Of a stretch of DNA of 64,000 nt, positions 16,656-28,406 are shown one piece after another (the first letter of the stretch is position 1; the number at the start of each line of letters is the position of its first letter). This stretch comes from Sedimentimonas flavescens. GTDB taxonomy: Bacteria > Pseudomonadota > Alphaproteobacteria > Rhodobacterales > Rhodobacteraceae. A model generated the notes under the pieces. It was not told the origin of the DNA, did no database searches, and saw only the letters and a program-made list of their open reading frames with translations. Where the stretch lies: contig NZ_JAHVAI010000001.1 of NCBI RefSeq assembly GCF_019264375.1, positions 186,001-250,000 of the forward strand, written 5' to 3'. A program made the translations under genes and the position numbers.

Positions 16656-17947
16656 ATGAGCCTGACCCCGCCCCTCACCGCCGCGCCCGCGCGCCCCTCG
16701 CAGGTCGATCGCGCGGTCGGCTATGCGCTTCTGGTGCTCTGGCTCGTCTGGGCCTGGGGCGAGTTTCAGGGCGCATGGGCCAATGACCTCGCTGCACTCT
16801 GGTTCGCAGGGCATTTCCACGCCAGCGGCCAGCCCGAGCTGATCTACGCCGCCCCGCCCCTGTTTTTCGGCGGCACCCCGCCAGCGTGGGAGGGGTTGCA
16901 CACTGCTCTCGGCCTTGCCCCGGATCAGCCCGCCTATCCCTATATCTACCCGCCGCTTTGGGCGGGGCTGGCCGCACCCCTGACGCGCGTCCTTGCGCCG
17001 CAAGCGTTCTTCGATCTGGTGCTTGCGGTGCATCTGGCAATGATCGCGGGTTCCATCCTGCTGGCCGAGCGTCTGGCCCGCCCGGCCTTTCTACCCTTTG
17101 CTGGCTTTATCATCTGGGCGCTTCTGGTTCTGACGCAGACCGCGCCGGGCTTCGCGCTCCTGTCGCTCAACCAGCCCACGATCACGGTTACCTTTTTCAC
17201 GCTGCTGGCCATCTGGCTGATCCGACGCGCGCCCGCATGTGCGGGGGCTGTCCTGGCGCTTGCAGCGGCGATCAAGCTTACCCGATCCTGTTCGCCGCGC
17301 TTTTCGTGCAGGCCCGCCGCCCGCGCGCCATCGTCGCGATGGTGCTGACCGGGGGCGCGCTGGCGCTGACCTCGGTTGCGTTGATGGGCTGGCCACTGCA
17401 CCGCGCCTTCCTTGCGCAACTTGATCTCGCCTCGGACAAATCCGTCTGGGGCATGGTGAACCCTTCGCTGCGCATTCTGATGCTGGATATCGCCAGCCAG
17501 TTCGGTCTGGTCGAGCCGCTGACCCAAGGCGCAGGCAATGTCACCGTCCTGATCATGCCGCGATGGACGGGGCTTCTGGCAGCGCTGCTGGCGCTTGGCA
17601 TCGCTCTTCCCGTGGCGCTTGCGGCGCGCAAACGCCACTCGGCCCATGCGCTCACGCTGGTCGCCCTTGGCCTGTCCGTGGCGCTCTTCCTGTTCGGCCC
17701 GCTGTCGTGGCTGCATTACCTCGAACTGCCGCTCTTGCTGCTTCCGGCGCTTGGCTTCGGACTGGGCCGCGCACCGACCCTGGCCCTTCTGGCAGCCATG
17801 GCCGCACTCAACTCTTCGGAGCTCCTGCTGCGCTTTGGCCCATTGCAGCAGGGCCTCGCGATCTACGGCTGGAGCATGGTTCTAGGCTGGTCCGCCGCCC
17901 TCGCCGCCACCTTCGTTGCGTTGATCCGCCAGCCGCGCGGCGAATGA
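16656..17947 (+). pseudogene. GT87/DUF2029-family membrane glycosyltransferase, broken by a single-base frameshift
   Basis: Two overlapping frames together encode one polytopic protein of about 430 residues with a GT87-like layout. The N-terminal half has NDLAALWFAGHF, YIYPPLWAGL and SLNQPTITVTFF. The frame is lost at about 17278: the first frame reads AAIKL then runs into TRSCSPR, while the other frame continues YPILFAALFVQARRP, restoring the conserved AIKLYPILF. One base is missing between the AAG CTT and TAC CCG codons. The second half (GWPLHRAFLAQL through PLSWLHYLELPLLLLP) is otherwise intact to 17947, so the lesion is recent or a sequencing error. The start is uncertain; an in-frame ATG at 16605 is an alternative. 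Confidence 0.85.
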
Positions 17948-17970
17948 CGCAAACGGGGTGCCTTTCGCCC

Positions 17971-17998
17971 TTGCACCCCGTGCCAAGCTGACTATAAC
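17971..17998 (+). promoter_or_regulatory. Candidate sigma-70 promoter of carB
   Basis: TTGCAC at 17971-17976 and TATAAC at 17993-17998 are separated by 16 bases and lie 72 bases upstream of the carB start. It is the best-matching -35/-10 pair in the 123-base gap. Confidence 0.5.
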
Positions 17999-18070
17999 CC
18001 CCACCAATTTGCGCGGAGCCTGGACAAGACTCCGCCTATAGTGCTGCCGAACAGAATCAAGGGGTCCACC

Positions 18071-21403
<3,333 letters not shown>

Positions 21404-21423
21404 GCGCAGACACACAGATTATG

Positions 21424-21450
21424 AAAGGCGGCCCCTCGGGCCGCCTTTTT
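21424..21450 (+). terminator. carB terminator
   Basis: AAAGGCGGCCC, a CTC loop and GGGCCGCCTTT form a perfect 11-base stem that ends in a run of five T, 20 bases after the carB stop. Confidence 0.92.
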
Positions 21451-21589
21451 CGTTCCCGCTACGATCGTCAAAGCTGGATCGAGCTGTTGTGCGGTCACTC
21501 CCCGAGGGCAACAAGCGCCTTCCCGCGACCTCACCAACAGAACACGGAAAGCGGTCAAAGACGCCTCCCGGCGCGCTTTCGTCTTTGGC

Positions 21590-21670
21590 TCAGATAAACG
21601 GAACCAGCGGAATACCATCCCCGCAAGCGGCCAGCATCAGAACCAGTCCCAGAGCCATAATCGCTTTCAT
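21590..21670 (-). CDS. 26-residue lipoprotein (too short for most gene finders)
   Basis: MKAIMALGLVLMLAAC is a complete lipoprotein signal peptide with lipobox LAAC (Cys16), followed by only ten residues, GDGIPLVPFI. A perfect GGAGGG lies 4 bases upstream of the ATG at 21670. The mature product would be an 11-residue acylated peptide, comparable in size to entericidins and other tiny envelope lipoproteins, but with no homology I can name. It occupies the otherwise empty interval between carB and the AhpD-like gene. Confidence 0.6.
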   Translation of the reverse strand: MKAIMALGLVLMLAACGDGIPLVPFI

Positions 21671-21802
21671 CGCACCCTCCATCGGCCGATTACCCACAGC
21701 CTACGCGCGCGCCCCGAGTCGGGCCAGTTCCGCCGCGATGACGCGCATGTTCTGGCGCAGCGTGTGCCTCCGCCGCGCAAACATTCATCCCCGCGCATAT
21801 GA

Positions 21803-21816
21803 TTGATACAGGTCAA
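21803..21816 (+). promoter_or_regulatory. FNR/FnrL-like box upstream of the AhpD-like gene
   Basis: TTGATACAGGTCAA: half-sites TTGAT and GTCAA around 4 bases, one mismatch from the FNR consensus. It ends 55 bases before the start codon of the carboxymuconolactone decarboxylase-family gene. Confidence 0.5.
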
Positions 21817-21871
21817 GGCCTCGCGCAGGCGACTCAGGCATGTGGGAGGGGAACTCGGATAGGAGAACGCC

Positions 21872-22213
21872 ATGAGCTACAAAGCCAAACTCGATGACAT
21901 GCGCAACGAGCTTCGCGTGATGTACAAGACCATTCCCGATGCCACGCAAGGCTTCGGCGTGCTGTCGAAAGCCGTGAAGGACAACGGCCCGCTGGACCTG
22001 AAAACCAAGGAATTCATCGCGCTCGGTATGGCGGTCGTGCAGCGCTGCGAACCCTGCATCATGTTCCACACCGAAGCCCTGATGAAAGCCGGCGGCACGC
22101 GCGAGGAACTGGGCGACGTGTTGGCCATGGCGATCCAGATGGCTGGTGGCCCGGGCGTCATGTATGCCGGTCACGCGCTGGCCTGCTGGGACGAGCTGGC
22201 CGCAAAAGCCTGA
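21872..22213 (+). CDS. Carboxymuconolactone decarboxylase / AhpD-family protein
   Basis: A 113-residue helical protein with the redox motif CEPCIMFH (C-x2-C-x3-H) at about 56-63 inside GMAVVQRCEPCIMFHTEALMKAG, the active site of AhpD-type peroxidase partners. The second conserved block is GGTREELGDVLAMAIQMAGGPGVMYAGHAL. It likely acts as a thiol-dependent hydroperoxide reductase or related oxidoreductase. GATAGGAGAACGCC provides the ribosome-binding site. It is a single-gene unit with an FNR-like site upstream and a terminator downstream. Confidence 0.88.
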   Translation: MSYKAKLDDMRNELRVMYKTIPDATQGFGVLSKAVKDNGPLDLKTKEFIALGMAVVQRCEPCIMFHTEALMKAGGTREELGDVLAMAIQMAGGPGVMYAGHALACWDELAAKA

Positions 22214-22234
22214 TCCCCTGCGACACGTTGACAG

Positions 22235-22259
22235 GCCCGCGCCGGAAGGCGCGGGCTTT
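22235..22259 (+). terminator. Rho-independent terminator after the AhpD-like gene
   Basis: GCCCGCGCC (22235-22243), loop GGAA, and GGCGCGGGC (22248-22256) followed by TTT. Confidence 0.85.
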
Positions 22260-22299
22260 CGCGTTTCATCGGCAAACATGCTTGGGAAAGGCACATGCC

Positions 22300-22812
22300 A
22301 TGAAACGCTTGATGACACTCACCACCGCTCTGGTTCTCGGCGCGGGCCTCGCGCAGGCGCAGGATTTCACGCCGGGCGCGGATTTCATGAACCAGTGGGA
22401 TCTGGACTCGAACGGCGGCGTCTCTTTGGCCGAGGTGCGCGAGCAGCGCGCGAATATCTTCGCCATGTTCGACGAGAACAGCGACGGCAAGCTTTCGGCG
22501 ACCGAGATCGCCGGGATGGACGAGCACAAGCAGTTGCAGCGCGAGGCGGGCATGGGGCCGGGCCGCAACCGGCCGGAGGGCATGAACGGCTCGATGGGTA
22601 AGGGCAAAGGCATGGGTCGCGGCGGGCAGATGGGTCATCAGGGCGGGTTAGACCGGTCGGCCGCCGAGGAGATGCGCGGCCTTGATGCCAATCGCGACGG
22701 CATCATCACGACAGCGGAATTCGTCAATGGCTCGGCCAACTGGTTCCGGATGCGCGACCGCAACGGCGATAATGTGCTGACGACGGCGGATTTCGGCCCT
22801 CCGCGCGGGTAA
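22300..22812 (+). CDS. Secreted EF-hand calcium-binding protein
   Basis: A 170-residue exported protein with a signal peptide ending LAQAQ|DF. Four EF-hand-like loops are visible: DLDSNGGVSLAE, DENSDGKLSATE, DANRDGIITTAEF and DRNGDNVLTTADF. They are arranged as two pairs separated by a Met/Gly-rich linker (about residues 88-115, repeated GMGxGK-type segments). The linker methionines could bind metal, but this is a guess. Likely a periplasmic calcium buffer or sensor. GGGAAAGG precedes the ATG. Confidence 0.85.
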   Translation: MKRLMTLTTALVLGAGLAQAQDFTPGADFMNQWDLDSNGGVSLAEVREQRANIFAMFDENSDGKLSATEIAGMDEHKQLQREAGMGPGRNRPEGMNGSMGKGKGMGRGGQMGHQGGLDRSAAEEMRGLDANRDGIITTAEFVNGSANWFRMRDRNGDNVLTTADFGPPRG

Positions 22813-22909
22813 TCCCCACGCGAGAATTTGCCGGCAAGGTGCAACACCCCGTGACAGCGACCCGATTCTGCGCGATTCTGCTCCAAAATAGTCATGAGGG
22901 AGCAGTCTC

Positions 22910-23734
22910 ATGTGGATCAAATCGGTTCTTACGGCGGGCGTTGCCGCCCTTGCCCTGGCGGGGTGTGGCGGGGATAGCGGCCCGCGAACGGGTCAGATGA
23001 TGGCCCCGGCGCATCTGAGTGCGTCGAACTATCGTGCCTTCGGTGTGCCTTCGCATTTCGGCGATACCGATCCACACGAATGGGAAGGGCTGACCCCCGC
23101 CCACTACCCGGTGCATGGCATCGATGCCGCGCGTTATCAGGGTCGCATCAACTGGCCCGAGGCCAATGCCGCCGGGGTGAACTTTGCCTGGCTCAAGGCG
23201 ACCGAGGGCGGCGACTGGGTCGATCCGGGCTTCCAGCTGAACGCGCAGGCCGCGCGGGCGGCGGGTGTGCCGGTGGGCGGCTATCACTTCTACTATTTCT
23301 GCCGCTCGCCCGAAGAGCAGGCAAACTGGTACATCCGCAACGTGCCGCGCGTGGCGGGCGACTTGCCCCCCGTTCTGGATATCGAGTGGAACCACCAGTC
23401 GCGCACCTGCAAGCGCACCCCCTCGCCCGCAACCGTTCAGGCCGAGATGCGACGCTTCCTCGAGATCGTGACGCAGCACTACGGTGCGCGCCCGGTGATC
23501 TACACCACGCCAGATTTCTACGAGGAAAACGCCCTCGGCTCGTTGGACGGCTACGAGTTCTGGCTGCGCTCGGTCGCAGCGCATCCCACTGAGCGTTACC
23601 CCGGCGAGCAGTGGTCGTTCTGGCAATATACCGGCACCGGGGTCGTGCCGGGTGTAGGCGGCACGGTCGATATCAACACCTTCGCGGGGTCGCCCGAAGC
23701 CTGGATGAACTGGCTGGCCACCCGGCGCCTTTGA
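22910..23734 (+). CDS. GH25-family muramidase, lipoprotein
   Basis: A 274-residue glycoside hydrolase family 25 (Chalaropsis-type lysozyme) enzyme. The lipobox LAGC places the acylated Cys at 19. The GH25 core starts at YPVHGIDAARYQGRINW (catalytic-cleft Asp), continues with FAWLKATEGGDWVDPGF and GGYHFYYF, and carries the catalytic DIE in PPVLDIEWN. It ends with QWSFWQYTGTGVVPGVGGTVDINTF. Lipid anchoring points to remodelling of the cell's own peptidoglycan rather than secretion, but this is inference. A 12-base inverted repeat follows the stop. Confidence 0.9.
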   Translation: MWIKSVLTAGVAALALAGCGGDSGPRTGQMMAPAHLSASNYRAFGVPSHFGDTDPHEWEGLTPAHYPVHGIDAARYQGRINWPEANAAGVNFAWLKATEGGDWVDPGFQLNAQAARAAGVPVGGYHFYYFCRSPEEQANWYIRNVPRVAGDLPPVLDIEWNHQSRTCKRTPSPATVQAEMRRFLEIVTQHYGARPVIYTTPDFYEENALGSLDGYEFWLRSVAAHPTERYPGEQWSFWQYTGTGVVPGVGGTVDINTFAGSPEAWMNWLATRRL

Positions 23735-23741
23735 TCAACGC

Positions 23742-23769
23742 CAAGCGCGAGGGTTGCCCCTCGCGCTTG
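23742..23769. terminator. Perfect inverted repeat between convergent genes
   Basis: CAAGCGCGAGGG (23742-23753), loop TTGC, CCCTCGCGCTTG (23758-23769). The stem is strong and lies 7 bases after the GH25 stop and 40 bases from the stop of the convergent gene. There is no T-run, so it may act as a barrier or 3'-end stabiliser rather than a classical terminator. Confidence 0.5.
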
Positions 23770-23808
23770 CGGCGCTGCACGCAGCGCCAGGCCCGTGAGT
23801 AGCAGGCC

Positions 23809-26310
23809 TTAACCGTCCACGCGGATACGCGCGTTGGCAGGGTCGTGTGGGCTATCCTCGGTCACCACGGCATCCCATTCCATGAGCTGGATCTTGACCT
23901 TGAGCCTGGTTCCCGGCTCGGCCAGATCGGGGCGCACATAGCCCATGCCGATCTGCTTGCCGAAGGCCACTGACCAACCGCCCGAGGTCAGGCGCCCGAC
24001 CTTTTCGCCATTGAGCAAGATCGCCTCCTTGCCCCACGGATCGGTATCGGCAGGTCCGTCGATCAGCAGGGTGACGCATTTCGAACGGATGCCGAGGTCG
24101 AGCATCGCCTGCTTGCCGCGGAAGTCCTTCTCGAGATCGACGAAGCGGTCCAAACCGGCCTCAAGCGGCGTCGCGTCGCGGCCAAGTTCGGTGCCAAAGG
24201 CGCGGTAGGATTTCTCCTGGCGCAGCCAGTTCTGGGCGCGCGCACCAACGGGCTTGAGGCCATGCTTCTGCCCCACGGACCAGATCAGATCCCACAGGTA
24301 GCGCCCCATCTCGATGGGGTGGTGCAATTCCCAGCCCAGTTCGCCCGTATAGGCCACGCGTACCGCGCGCACCGGGCACATACCCAGTTCAATGTCGCGA
24401 TAGCTCAGCCAGGGGAACCGCTTGTTCGACAGCACCGTCTCCGGGTAGGCGTCCTTGACGATCTCATTCAGGATCGCACGCGCATTCGGCCCGGCCAGCG
24501 CGAACACGCCCCATTGGGTCGTGATGTCGTGGCAATCGACATAATCGCCGCCCGCCGCGCGGAAATTCTCGATGGATTTGAGCAGGAAATCCGCGTCATA
24601 GGCGGTCCAGGCACCGGCCGAGATCAGGTAGTACTCGTCCTCTTTCAGGCGCACGATCGTATATTCAGTGCGCGTGGTGCCCGCATCCGTCAGCGCATAG
24701 GTCAGGTTGATGCGCCCGACCTTCGGCAGCTTGTTGCAGGTGAAGTGATCGAGGAAAGCGGTCGCACCGGGGCCGCGCACGAGATGCTTGGTAAAGGCTG
24801 TCGCGTCGATGATGCCCGCAGTCTCGCGGACCGCCTCGGCCTCGGACCTGGCATATTGCCACCACGCACCCCGGCGGAAGCTGCGCGAGTTGTGATCGAA
24901 ATCGGCCGGAGCATCGAGCGGACCGTAATAGTTCGGACGCTCCCAGCCGTTCACCTGCCCCATCTGCGCACCAAGGGCGAGCTGGCGGTCATAGTTGGGT
25001 GCGGTGCGCAGCGGGCGGCAGGCTTCGCGCTCTTCGTCCGGGTGGTGCAGGATGAAGACGTGCTCGTAGCATTCCTCGTTCTTGCGCGCCGCGTATTCGG
25101 TGGTCATCCAGTTGCCGTACCGCTTGGGGTCCAGCGACGCCATGTCGATCTCGGCCTCGCCCTCGACCATCATCTGCGCAAGGTAATAGCCGGTGCCGCC
25201 CGCGGCGGTGATGCCAAAACTGAAACCCTCGGCCAGCCACATGTTGCGCAGCCCCGGCGCCGGACCGACCAGCGGGTTGCCATCGGGGGTGTAGCAGATC
25301 GGGCCGTTGAAATCGTCCTTCAGGCCCACCGTTTCCGAGGTCGGGATGCGGTGGATCATCGACATGTATTCCTCTTCGATCCGCTCAAGATCGAGCGGGA
25401 AGAGATCGGCGCGGAAGGTCTGCGGCACGTCGTACAGGAATCGTGCGGGGGCGCCGCGCTCATAGGGGCCAAGGATCCAGCCGCCACGCTCTTCGCGCAC
25501 GTACCACTTGGCGTCAGCATCGCGCAGCACCGGGTGCTCGGGGTTGCCCGCCGCGCGCCAGGCCTGAAGGGCCGGATCGGGCTCGGTCACGATAAACTGG
25601 TGTTCGACCGGAATCGCGGGGATCTTGATACCCAGAAGGCGCGCGGTGCGCTGCGCGTGGTTGCCCGTCGCGGTCACGACATGCTCGGCATGGACGTCGA
25701 TCAACTCGCCCGATCCAACCAGATTGCCACCCTTCTCGATCATCTTTTCCAGCGTCACCACCCATTCGCTGCCGGTCCAGCGATAGGCATTCACTTGCAG
25801 CTTGCGCACGATATCGACGCCACGCTGACGCGCGCCCTTGGCCATCGCCTGCGTCACGTCGGCGGGGTTGATATAGCCGTCCTGCGGGTGGAACAGGGCC
25901 CCCTTCAGGTCTTCGGTACGCACGAGCGGCCAGCGCTCCTTGATCTGCGCGGGGGTCAGAAACTCGTGATATACCTCGGCGGTTTCGGCCACCGAGGAAT
26001 AGAGCATGTATTCGTCCATGCGCTCCTGCGTCTGCGCCATACGCAGGTTGCCGCAGATCGAGAAGCCCGCGTTCAGTCCGGTTTCCGCCTCCAGCGTCTT
26101 GTAGAGATCGACTGAGTACTTGTGGATATGCGTTGTCGCATAGCTCATGTTGAACAGCGGCAGCAGACCAGCCGCGTGCCAGGTCGAACCCGAGGTCAGT
26201 TCGTCACGTTCGACCAGCATGGTCTCCCATCCCGCCTTCGCAAGATGATAGGCGACCGAGCAACCGACGGCACCGCCGCCGACGACCAAAGCTTTGACAT
26301 GGGTTTTCAT
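23809..26310 (-). CDS. Dimethylglycine/sarcosine dehydrogenase-like FAD and folate enzyme
   Basis: An 833-residue fusion of an N-terminal DAO-type FAD domain (VVGGGAVGCSVAYHLAKAG near residue 9) with a C-terminal GcvT aminomethyl-folate domain (about 420-833). GSTWHAAGL near residue 45 carries the His to which FAD is covalently attached in mammalian dimethylglycine and sarcosine dehydrogenases. The GcvT half includes DCHDITTQWGVFALAGPNAR and ELGWELHHP. It demethylates an N-methylated glycine derivative and passes the one-carbon unit to tetrahydrofolate. Which substrate is used (dimethylglycine, sarcosine or another) is not evident. The start at 26310 has GGAG upstream; the longer frame to 26391 lacks one. 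Confidence 0.87.
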   Translation of the reverse strand: MKTHVKALVVGGGAVGCSVAYHLAKAGWETMLVERDELTSGSTWHAAGLLPLFNMSYATTHIHKYSVDLYKTLEAETGLNAGFSICGNLRMAQTQERMDEYMLYSSVAETAEVYHEFLTPAQIKERWPLVRTEDLKGALFHPQDGYINPADVTQAMAKGARQRGVDIVRKLQVNAYRWTGSEWVVTLEKMIEKGGNLVGSGELIDVHAEHVVTATGNHAQRTARLLGIKIPAIPVEHQFIVTEPDPALQAWRAAGNPEHPVLRDADAKWYVREERGGWILGPYERGAPARFLYDVPQTFRADLFPLDLERIEEEYMSMIHRIPTSETVGLKDDFNGPICYTPDGNPLVGPAPGLRNMWLAEGFSFGITAAGGTGYYLAQMMVEGEAEIDMASLDPKRYGNWMTTEYAARKNEECYEHVFILHHPDEEREACRPLRTAPNYDRQLALGAQMGQVNGWERPNYYGPLDAPADFDHNSRSFRRGAWWQYARSEAEAVRETAGIIDATAFTKHLVRGPGATAFLDHFTCNKLPKVGRINLTYALTDAGTTRTEYTIVRLKEDEYYLISAGAWTAYDADFLLKSIENFRAAGGDYVDCHDITTQWGVFALAGPNARAILNEIVKDAYPETVLSNKRFPWLSYRDIELGMCPVRAVRVAYTGELGWELHHPIEMGRYLWDLIWSVGQKHGLKPVGARAQNWLRQEKSYRAFGTELGRDATPLEAGLDRFVDLEKDFRGKQAMLDLGIRSKCVTLLIDGPADTDPWGKEAILLNGEKVGRLTSGGWSVAFGKQIGMGYVRPDLAEPGTRLKVKIQLMEWDAVVTEDSPHDPANARIRVDG

Positions 26311-26449
26311 GGGGCGACTCCGCAGATGGCTTTTATCCGTTGTGCCAGAGTGACAGACCCACGGGCAAACGCGCCCGACATTTGCGGGCAAAAAGCGACA
26401 TGCGGGGAAAACGAAGTCGTCGTTGATGCACTTCGCCGGCGGGCCAGCG

Positions 26450-27227
26450 TCAGGGAAGGCGCCAGATCTCGACCATCACACTCCTGCCCTGACGCGGGTC
26501 GATCCGGTCCGGCACACGGACGGCGCGGCTTTGCTCAAGAATAGCGGCGGGCTGCGGTGGAGCGCCCGCCTCGGCATCCTCTGTTACGCGCAACTGAACG
26601 ACACGCGCGGCGGGAACAAGCGCAGGGCCAAGCGGCGGCGGGCGCTTGACCGGCCAGTCAGGCTCCAGCAGCGCAAGGCTGCCCATCAGCCAACCGGCAC
26701 CGGTCAGCCGTTCGATCCCCGGATCGGCGGTTTCGGCGAGAATGGCCGAAATCTCAGCGCGCAGCGGCGTAAAATCATAGCTCAGCCGCGAGGGCTTCAA
26801 CCCGAAGACCACGAAGATCCCGATCGTCACCGCGACGCCGACAACCCCTACCGCCACGGCAATCACCCGGCCCGCGCGGCGGGGCCCGGCCTCAAGCGCC
26901 CAAAGCATCAACCCGAGCGCGCCGGGCATCGCCACTAGGCACAAACCGCGCAAGCGCCAGATAGGCAAGCATATAGCCCAGCCACAGGCAGGCGTTCTTG
27001 GCAATCGCCAGCGCCGCAATATTCACACCGATCAGCTTGAAGGTCAGGAGTTGCAGCCAGTTGAATAGCGGCAACTGGGGCCCGTAGCCCCAGTGAAACT
27101 CCTGCGCGCGCATGACAAGTTCGGCCTCGTCAAGTTGCAGGCCCGTGCCAATCCAGATCCGCAGCGTAACCTGCAGCGCGAAATAGGCTGCAAGGACAAG
27201 CGCCAGGGTCAAACTCTCTTGGCGCAT
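26450..27227 (-). pseudogene. Decayed GT39/ArnT-type membrane glycosyltransferase
   Basis: The first 97 codons from the ATG at 27227 encode a normal GT39 N-terminus: membrane segment, catalytic LDEAEL loop and the GYGPQLPLFNWLQ signature. Near 26935-26960 the homology jumps into another frame, which encodes only the last membrane helices and periplasmic tail (GALGLMLWALEAGPRRAGR to the stop at 26450). Family members have about 480-550 residues; the two pieces total about 260. So an internal deletion of roughly 200 or more codons, with loss of frame, is inferred. The upstream hydroxyacid dehydrogenase gene ends 17 bases away and looks intact. Confidence 0.7.
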
Positions 27228-27244
27228 GTCCTTGGTCCTTCGCG

Positions 27245-28231
27245 TCAGATCATCCCGGGTACCACCAGATCCGGCGGACGGTGGCCGTCCGCGAAGGTCT
27301 TGATGTTCACGATCACCTTCTCGCCCATCTCGGCGCGGCCTTCAACCGTGGCCGAACCCATGTGCGGCAGCAGCACGACATTGGGCAGCGTGCGCAGGTC
27401 GGGGTTCATCTCGGAGCCATGCTCGAACACATCGAGGCCCGCCCCGGCGATCTCGCCTGCCTTCAGGCCGCGCACCAGCGCGTTCTCGTCGATGACCTCG
27501 CCACGCGAGGTGTTCACCACCACCGCCGTGGGCTTGAGCATCTTCAGACGCCGCGCGTTGAGCAGGTGGAAGGTCGAGGGCGTATGCGGGCAGTTGACCG
27601 AGATCACGTCCATCCGGGCAACCATCTGATCGATGCTGTCCCAGTAGGTTGCCTCCAGCTCCTCCTCAATCTCGGGGCGCAGGCGGCGGCGGTTGTGATA
27701 GTGGATCTGCATCCCGAAAGCCTTGGCGCGGCGGGCAACGGCCTGACCGATTCGCCCCATCCCCAGGATACCAAGACGCTTGCCGCCGATGCGCCCGCCC
27801 AGGAAGGCGGTGGGCGACCAGCCAGCCCATTCGCCGGCCTGCATTACGGCCAGCCCCTCGGGGATGCGGCGGGTCACGCCCAGCATCAGCGCCATCACCA
27901 TATCGGCGGTGTCTTCGGTCACCACGCCGGGCGTGTTGGACACCAGAACCCCGCGCTGGCGCGCCGAGGCGACGTCGATATGGTCCACGCCCGCTCCAAA
28001 GTTGGCGATCAGGCGCAGCCGTTCTCCGGCGCGCGCAAGCATGTTGGCATCAATATGATCGGTCAGCGTCGGCACGAGAACATCCGCGCGGGTCATCGCC
28101 TCGACCAGCTCTTCGCGGGCCATCGGCGTGTCGTCCTCACGCAGCTCGACATCGAACAACTCTTTCATCCGGGTCTCGACGACCTCGGGCAACCGTCGCG
28201 TCACGACAACACTCAGCCGCGGTGCGGGCAT
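27245..28231 (-). CDS. D-2-hydroxyacid dehydrogenase, glyoxylate/hydroxypyruvate reductase type
   Basis: A 328-residue NAD(P)-dependent dehydrogenase. The Rossmann motif GILGMGRIGQAVARRA lies near residue 152. Catalytic Arg is in NTSRGEVID, Glu in the block after GAGLDVFEHGSE, and His in LLPHMGSAT. HNRRRL after the second beta strand of the Rossmann domain (Arg/Arg in place of an acidic residue) suggests NADP(H) preference. It closely resembles GyaR-type enzymes that reduce glyoxylate or hydroxypyruvate. Single gene, divergent from the SH3 protein. Confidence 0.88.
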   Translation of the reverse strand: MPAPRLSVVVTRRLPEVVETRMKELFDVELREDDTPMAREELVEAMTRADVLVPTLTDHIDANMLARAGERLRLIANFGAGVDHIDVASARQRGVLVSNTPGVVTEDTADMVMALMLGVTRRIPEGLAVMQAGEWAGWSPTAFLGGRIGGKRLGILGMGRIGQAVARRAKAFGMQIHYHNRRRLRPEIEEELEATYWDSIDQMVARMDVISVNCPHTPSTFHLLNARRLKMLKPTAVVVNTSRGEVIDENALVRGLKAGEIAGAGLDVFEHGSEMNPDLRTLPNVVLLPHMGSATVEGRAEMGEKVIVNIKTFADGHRPPDLVVPGMI

Positions 28232-28406
28232 GGTTGGGCTCCTCTCTCTTCCAAACGCCTGTGCTTGGGTGCAAAGTGACCTCCAACGGGGCGAGACACA
28301 AGGCCTCGAGAGAGCAGAAATGGCGTTTTTTATCGTGTTAGCGCAATTTTCTTGCGCGGGCGATTTTTCAGGACGCCTGACGGCGTGCTTTTTGGGCGGA
28401 ACGGAA

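Noticed and set aside
28320-28406. Longer N-terminus for the SH3 protein
   Set aside because: Would place the signal peptide internally; the ATG at 28407 has its own ribosome-binding site.
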